DNA of 32,267 nucleotides from Flavobacteriales bacterium (lineage in GTDB: Bacteria; Bacteroidota; Bacteroidia; Flavobacteriales_D; Crocinitomicaceae), in contig CANJSS010000019.1 of assembly GCA_947476955.1 (NCBI GenBank), positions 1 through 32,267 on the forward strand, in the 5' to 3' direction. The notes below the pieces were generated by a model that searched no databases, was not told the origin of the DNA, and was given only the letters and a program-made list of their open reading frames with translations. Below, one piece after another: positions 26,978 to 32,267 of this stretch (within the stretch, counting starts at the first letter, position 1; every line of letters starts with the position of its first letter). A program made the position numbers and the translations under genes.

Positions 26978-27721
26978 TTAAAGGTTCTCAATAATTTTGA
27001 AGAAAATATCTCTTTTCGCAGGGGAAAGTGGAACTTCGGATTTATCTTTCATTACAACAGATCCTCCATTCCCTTTGTCGTAGCGATCCACATAATCTAA
27101 ATTAATCAAATGCGATTGTTGTATGCGTAGAAAATTATGCTGCGACAAGAGCGTTTCGTATTCTTTTAGTGTTTTTGAAACCAAAATTTTCTTCCCGCCA
27201 ACTAAAAAGAACGAAGTATAGTTTCTGTCTGCTTCACAACGAATTATTTCGTGTAATTCGACAACATGCACGCTTTCTTGTGTTTTAAGCACTAAACGAC
27301 GTTTCTGATTCGGCTGCATATTATGCTGCAATGCATCAAATTGAATGTCTTCGTGTTTTTCATTCACCGCCTTGATTGCTTTTTCTACAGCGAGCTTTAA
27401 TTCGATAGGATCAATAGGTTTCAATAAATAATCCAAGGCACTAAATTTTATTGCTTTTATTGCGAATTCTTCATGCGCCGTAATAAACACAACTTCGAAG
27501 TTTTTATTTTTCACTGCCTTTAAAACATCAAATCCAGTTCCATCTGGCATTTGAATATCTAAAAATACTATGTCCGGGCTCATTTCCTCAATTGCTTTTA
27601 TGCCAGATTGTACATTTTCGCCTATCGGAAACGCTTCGATATTCAAGCCGAAAGAATTGATCATTTTTGCAATCAAATCTCTAGTTCTATTCTCATCATC
27701 AATAATTAATGCTTTTTTCAT
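26978..27721 (-). CDS. LytTR-family response regulator
   Basis: Receiver KALIIDDENRTRDLI...DIVFLDIQMPDGTGFDVL; LytTR domain VHVVELHEIIRCEADRNYTSFFL...FLRIQQSHLINLDYVDRYD. Confidence 0.93.
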   Translation of the reverse strand: MKKALIIDDENRTRDLIAKMINSFGLNIEAFPIGENVQSGIKAIEEMSPDIVFLDIQMPDGTGFDVLKAVKNKNFEVVFITAHEEFAIKAIKFSALDYLLKPIDPIELKLAVEKAIKAVNEKHEDIQFDALQHNMQPNQKRRLVLKTQESVHVVELHEIIRCEADRNYTSFFLVGGKKILVSKTLKEYETLLSQHNFLRIQQSHLINLDYVDRYDKGNGGSVVMKDKSEVPLSPAKRDIFFKIIENL

Positions 27722-29943
27722 ACGGATATAGATTTTAGATTTTCTTCTTTGTACGGTAACGAAATTAAAACTTTTGTTCCTGTTTTTAATACTACATTAT
27801 AATCTTCTATTAATAAGAAGCCTTCTGTTTTATTTTTTTTATTCAAGTTATCAATTCTTTCTTTGGTAATTTTCATGGCCATACTTTTGTGGTCCTTGCT
27901 TTTCTTATTGAGCTCAGATTCTTTCCGACCAATACCGTTGTCTTCAATTAATATTTGCAACATATTATCTACTCTTGCAAATGAAACATGTATAAATCCG
28001 CCATCAATTTTATGTAATTGCCCATGTTCAATTGAATTTTCAATAAATGGCTGGGTAATCATAGGCGGAATCACGACTTGTTCTTCGATTATGTCTTCCG
28101 AAACATCAATGCAAAATTCAAATCGATCTTCAAAACGCAATTTTTGGGTTTCCAAGTATTTCTGTAAAATTTCTACTTCTGTTTCGATTGGAATAAATTC
28201 TTTTGGCGAATTCTCTAGTATTAATCGCATAAGTCTTGAAAAATTAACTAAAAACTTGGACGAATTAACCGTGTCATTTTCATAAATATAACTTTGAATT
28301 ACCGACATCGCATTAAATACAAAGTGCGGGTTCATTTGCGCGCGTAAGAGGGTTTGAGACATTTCCGCTTCCTTCCGTTGCTGCTTAATCTTTGTTTGAT
28401 TCCAGCGGTAAAACCCAATAATTCCGGCCAACACAATTATTATAAGAAATGCAGCAATAATGTAAGTTTGAAAATCATTCCGTAAATTACTGTTTTCCAG
28501 CTTTGTAAATGTTAATGCCTTCTCTTGTTTTTGCCGTTCGATTGAATCTGCCTGCTGCACAATCAAACGATCGCGCTGCTCTGAGCGATACGATTCACTT
28601 AATTCTGCAATTTTAGTTGCTGCTTGAAGTGTTGTATTACTATCCATATAATCTAAATACAGTTGCATGTATTTTAAGGATTCTCTAACTTTTCCAACAT
28701 CTTTATAGACGCTAGACATCACGCGATACGTATTGAAAATTTGATTTTTAGAACCAAATTGCTCGCGGATAATAATGGAACGTTGTAAATAATTCAGTGC
28801 ATTTTTGTATCTTTTTTGCTGCTGAAATACAGTTCCTACATTATGGAACACGCCAGCAATTTTTTCTTTATTTCCAGTAGATTCGTAAAAAACGAGTGCT
28901 TGGTTGAAATTACTCAATGCCAAATTATACACTTTTTGTGTTCGATAGATTAACCCTAAATTGTTATGCGCCTCCCCTAATCCATTAAAATCATTAAGTT
29001 CCGTCAATATTTTAATCGCTTTTCGCGTATTCTCGATTGCTTTTTGAAACTCCTTTCGCTCAAAATAAACAGTACCTAAGTTGGACAGTGCCAAGCCCAT
29101 CTGACGCCGATCGGAAATCATTTTGGCATACTCGTAAGATTGCTTGAAATAATATTCTGCATCGTCTAAGTTTAAAATTGAGCGTTGCGATTTTCCCAAT
29201 TCTCGCTGGTATTTTGCTAAATGGTATAAGTCATTTAGTTCACTTGCCAATTCTAAAGCGATGATGTTTTTTGCAACGCTGAGCTCCACTTGTCCAAAGT
29301 AATCGTAAATTCTAGCTTGTGTATTAAAAGTTTCGGATAAAACATCTTTCTTGGAAGTTCTTCGAGCATACTGTAGCGCCCGATCAGTATAGACCAAAGC
29401 AGAATCTTTCATGTTTTGAAACATAAAATTCAACGCTAGGTAATTATAGGTTTCCGCAATTTTGGCATTATTCCGTTTTTTCTTTGCGATTTTTTGAGCG
29501 GAACGAAGATAGGAGTCAGCCCTTTTAAATCCCATGGAATAGCTGTGGTAGTATCCCAAATGACGGTAAATTGCAAAACGAACCTCAAAACTGTTTAATT
29601 TTTCAAGATATGGTTCAATAGCCAAAACATCTTTAAAATATTCTTCCTGGTTTCCCTGAATTTCGTTTATTTCAGCATTAAACATTAAGGCACTGTAACG
29701 AATTGAATCGCCTAATCCACGACTCCGGGATAGAAGCACTTGCTTCATCGAATCGGCACGATAGATATTTTTAATTTTATACAGCTCGCCAAGCGAAAGT
29801 TGAAGTAAATATTTTTTCGTTTCGTTCTTCTCACGCTTTATGGATTCAATTATTATTTTTTCGCTAGAAATTTGGCAAAAGCAAGCTGATGGAGCTAGAA
29901 AAACAGCTGATAGCACAACAAGAAATAGAAAACGCAAAATCAT
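27718..29943 (-). CDS. TPR-containing LytS-type sensor histidine kinase
   Basis: Signal peptide, multiple TPRs, TM segment YIIAAFLIIIVLAGIIGFY, His_kinase motif LLRAQMNPHFVFNAMSVIQSYI and HATPase PPMITQPFIENSIEHG; 4-nt overlap with the regulator. Confidence 0.93.
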   Translation of the reverse strand: MILRFLFLVVLSAVFLAPSACFCQISSEKIIIESIKREKNETKKYLLQLSLGELYKIKNIYRADSMKQVLLSRSRGLGDSIRYSALMFNAEINEIQGNQEEYFKDVLAIEPYLEKLNSFEVRFAIYRHLGYYHSYSMGFKRADSYLRSAQKIAKKKRNNAKIAETYNYLALNFMFQNMKDSALVYTDRALQYARRTSKKDVLSETFNTQARIYDYFGQVELSVAKNIIALELASELNDLYHLAKYQRELGKSQRSILNLDDAEYYFKQSYEYAKMISDRRQMGLALSNLGTVYFERKEFQKAIENTRKAIKILTELNDFNGLGEAHNNLGLIYRTQKVYNLALSNFNQALVFYESTGNKEKIAGVFHNVGTVFQQQKRYKNALNYLQRSIIIREQFGSKNQIFNTYRVMSSVYKDVGKVRESLKYMQLYLDYMDSNTTLQAATKIAELSESYRSEQRDRLIVQQADSIERQKQEKALTFTKLENSNLRNDFQTYIIAAFLIIIVLAGIIGFYRWNQTKIKQQRKEAEMSQTLLRAQMNPHFVFNAMSVIQSYIYENDTVNSSKFLVNFSRLMRLILENSPKEFIPIETEVEILQKYLETQKLRFEDRFEFCIDVSEDIIEEQVVIPPMITQPFIENSIEHGQLHKIDGGFIHVSFARVDNMLQILIEDNGIGRKESELNKKSKDHKSMAMKITKERIDNLNKKNKTEGFLLIEDYNVVLKTGTKVLISLPYKEENLKSISV

Positions 29944-30050
29944 TACCTGTTAAAAATACTATTTTGTTGGTAAAATGCAATATTCCAAGCAATAAATGTC
30001 TGATTCATACCATTTTTAATGCCGAAAGTGTAAATCTTTCAACTGCCAAA

Positions 30051-30082
30051 TTGTTGATTCTCTTTTCAATTCCTTAACTTAG
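30051..30082 (+). promoter_or_regulatory. Likely promoter of leuS (TTG-TTG ... TAACTTAG)
   Basis: TTG at 30054 with 18-nt spacer to TAACTTAG (30075-30082), one mismatch to TAnnTTTG; 27 bp before the ATG. Confidence 0.4.
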
Positions 30083-30108
30083 CCGCTTTGTTAAATAGAG
30101 GGTAGAAC

Positions 30109-32267
30109 ATGGAATACAATTTTCAAGACATAGAAAAAAAATGGAGAAATTTTTGGGCAGAAAACAAAACGTTTAAAGTAACAGAAAACACTTCAAAGCC
30201 AAAGTATTATGTATTGGATATGTTTCCTTATCCTTCGGGCGCAGGATTGCACGTTGGACACCCACTTGGATATATTGCTTCAGATATTTATGCGCGTTAC
30301 AAAAGATTGCAGGGATTCAATGTGTTGCATCCGATGGGTTTCGATTCTTTTGGTCTTCCAGCTGAACAATATGCGATTCAAACTGGCCAGCATCCAGCGA
30401 TTACTACCGAAGAAAATATTGCGCGTTACCGAGACCAATTGGATAAAATTGGTTTTTCCTTTGACTGGGATCGAGAAGTTCGAACTTCATCGCCTGAATA
30501 TTACAAATGGACACAGTGGATTTTTAAACAATTATTTGATTGCTACTACGATAATTCTACGAATAAAGCAGAGCGAATTTCAGCGCTAATCGCTCAATTT
30601 GAAGTACATGGAAATGTTGGAGTAAATGCCTGCTCCGATAGTGAAATGGTTTTTTCCGCTTCGGATTGGAACAATTTTAAAGAAACTCAAAAAGAAGAAA
30701 TTTTACAAGAATACCGTCTAGCTTACCTTGCGGATAGTTGGGTAAATTGGTGTCCTGCACTCGGAACGGTTTTGGCGAATGATGAGGTTGTAAATGGCGT
30801 TTCAGAGCGCGGTGCTCACCCAGTAGTGCAAAAGTTAATGCGCCAATGGTCGATGCGAATTAAAGCTTACGCAGAACGATTATTATCCGGATTAGAATTA
30901 ATTGATTGGACGGACTCAATCAAAGATCAACAACGCAATTGGATTGGAAAATCTGTCGGCTGTAGCCTTCAATTCGGAATTCCGAATTCAACATTACAAA
31001 TTGAAGTGTTTACAACGCGACCAGACACAATTTTTGGGGTTTCTTTCATGGTTTTAGCGCCAGAACATCCATTTGTAGATCAAATTACAACTTCTGAATT
31101 TGCTGAGGGGGTTGCGAATTACAAAAAGGAGGCATCACTTAAATCTGAACGCGATCGCCAAGCTGACGTGAAAAATATTACAGGACAATTCACAGGTGCG
31201 TTTGCAATTCATCCGTTTAATGGCGAAAAAATTCAAATTTGGATTGGTGATTATGTTTTGGCTTCCTACGGAACAGGTGCTGTAATGGCGGTTCCTTGCG
31301 GCGACCAACGCGATTACGATTTTGCGAAACATTTCAACTTAGAAATTAAAAATATTTTTGCTGACGTAGATATTTCGGAGGCTGCCTACACAGAAAAAGA
31401 TGCAATCCTTGCGAATTCTGATTTCCTGAATGGTTTGGAAGCCAAAATGGCAATTATAAAAGCAATTGCTGTAATTGAATCCGAAGGGATTGGAAAAGGA
31501 AAAATTAATTACCGATTACGCGATGCTGTTTTTAGTCGCCAACGCTATTGGGGAGAACCATTCCCAGTTTATTTTGAACATGAATTACCACAATTGGTGA
31601 ACGATGATCAATTGCCAATTCGTTTGCCAGAAGTAGATAAATATTTGCCAACAGAAGAAGGTGAGCCGCCATTAGCACGAGCAACCAAAGAGGCTTGGAA
31701 AGAACAATTCCAAGGCGATCGAATGGATTATAACACGATGCCAGGTTGGGCAGGAAGTTCATGGTATTTCTTGCGTTACATGGATCCAAAAAATGAAGCG
31801 GAATTTGTTTCGAAAGAAAAAGCGGATTACTGGAAACAAGTGGATTTATATATTGGTGGTTCTGAGCACGCAACGGGTCACTTATTGTACGCACGTTTCT
31901 GGACAAAATTCTTGTTCGACCAAGGATACATTTCGTTTGAGGAGCCATTCGCAAAAATGATCAACCAAGGGATGATTTTGGGAAGAAGTAGCTTTGTGTA
32001 TCGTGTTAAGAATTCAAATAAATTCGTTACGAATTCATTGAAAGATAAATATGAAGTAGCTGCTCTTCACGCAGATATTTCTATGGTCGACAACGACAAA
32101 TTGGACATTAAAGGATTCAAAGCTTGGCGCTCGGAATTTGCGAATGCTGATTTCATTTGTGAAGAAGATGGTTCGTATATCTGTGGATACGAAGTCGAAA
32201 AAATGTCGAAATCTAAATTCAACGTGCAAACGCCTGATGAATTGGTAGAGAAATTTGGAGCAGATAC
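30109..32267 (+). CDS. leuS: Leucyl-tRNA synthetase (3' end runs off the window)
   Basis: Open from ATG at 30109 to the edge, not in the ORF list. MFPYPSGAGLHVGHPLGY (HIGH-type), editing domain TTRPDTIFGVSFMVLAPEHP, GYEVEKMSKSKFN (KMSKS). Confidence 0.97.
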   Translation, partial: MEYNFQDIEKKWRNFWAENKTFKVTENTSKPKYYVLDMFPYPSGAGLHVGHPLGYIASDIYARYKRLQGFNVLHPMGFDSFGLPAEQYAIQTGQHPAITTEENIARYRDQLDKIGFSFDWDREVRTSSPEYYKWTQWIFKQLFDCYYDNSTNKAERISALIAQFEVHGNVGVNACSDSEMVFSASDWNNFKETQKEEILQEYRLAYLADSWVNWCPALGTVLANDEVVNGVSERGAHPVVQKLMRQWSMRIKAYAERLLSGLELIDWTDSIKDQQRNWIGKSVGCSLQFGIPNSTLQIEVFTTRPDTIFGVSFMVLAPEHPFVDQITTSEFAEGVANYKKEASLKSERDRQADVKNITGQFTGAFAIHPFNGEKIQIWIGDYVLASYGTGAVMAVPCGDQRDYDFAKHFNLEIKNIFADVDISEAAYTEKDAILANSDFLNGLEAKMAIIKAIAVIESEGIGKGKINYRLRDAVFSRQRYWGEPFPVYFEHELPQLVNDDQLPIRLPEVDKYLPTEEGEPPLARATKEAWKEQFQGDRMDYNTMPGWAGSSWYFLRYMDPKNEAEFVSKEKADYWKQVDLYIGGSEHATGHLLYARFWTKFLFDQGYISFEEPFAKMINQGMILGRSSFVYRVKNSNKFVTNSLKDKYEVAALHADISMVDNDKLDIKGFKAWRSEFANADFICEEDGSYICGYEVEKMSKSKFNVQTPDELVEKFGAD

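Noticed and set aside
30209-30589. Plus-strand 126-aa ORF inside leuS
   Set aside because: Out-of-frame shadow of the leucyl-tRNA synthetase coding sequence.
1-32267. CRISPR arrays, tRNA/rRNA genes, insertion sequences, prophage
   Set aside because: No regularly spaced repeats, no cloverleaf or rRNA signatures, no transposase/integrase motifs recognised on either strand.

Overview
The window is a typical Bacteroidota (Flavobacteriales-like) chromosomal segment. It is AT-rich and mostly housekeeping, with about 27 protein-coding genes on both strands. Recognisable genes are: a CotH-kinase-like secreted protein (partial), hutI, a TraB/GumN protein, an AAA/DUF4143-type protein, an AddB-like PD-(D/E)XK nuclease, a LysE transporter, a YwqK/MORN-like repeat protein, marC-family, purN, acpP-fabF-rnc, yraN, an RsuA/RluB pseudouridine synthase, a TonB-dependent receptor, a family-5 solute-binding lipoprotein, methylmalonyl-CoA epimerase, a HAD hydrolase, YceI, a cyclase-family protein, a LytS/LytTR-like two-component pair and leuS (partial). 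I found no tRNA, rRNA, CRISPR array, transposon or prophage. I see no strong evidence for a large undescribed system. The observations most worth follow-up are: (1) an intact AAA/DUF4143-type ORF in which the Walker A, Walker B and nuclease motifs all look degenerate (4331-5461), next to an AddB-like nuclease whose C-terminal cysteine motif is cut short; (2) an orphan 63-aa ORF ending exactly at a bidirectional terminator (26597-26819); (3) an intergenic region with a 14-bp inverted repeat and an 18-bp perfect palindrome (8293-8584); (4) symmetric elements in the divergent promoters at 8945-9141. All family calls come from reading motifs by eye; no database search was run.
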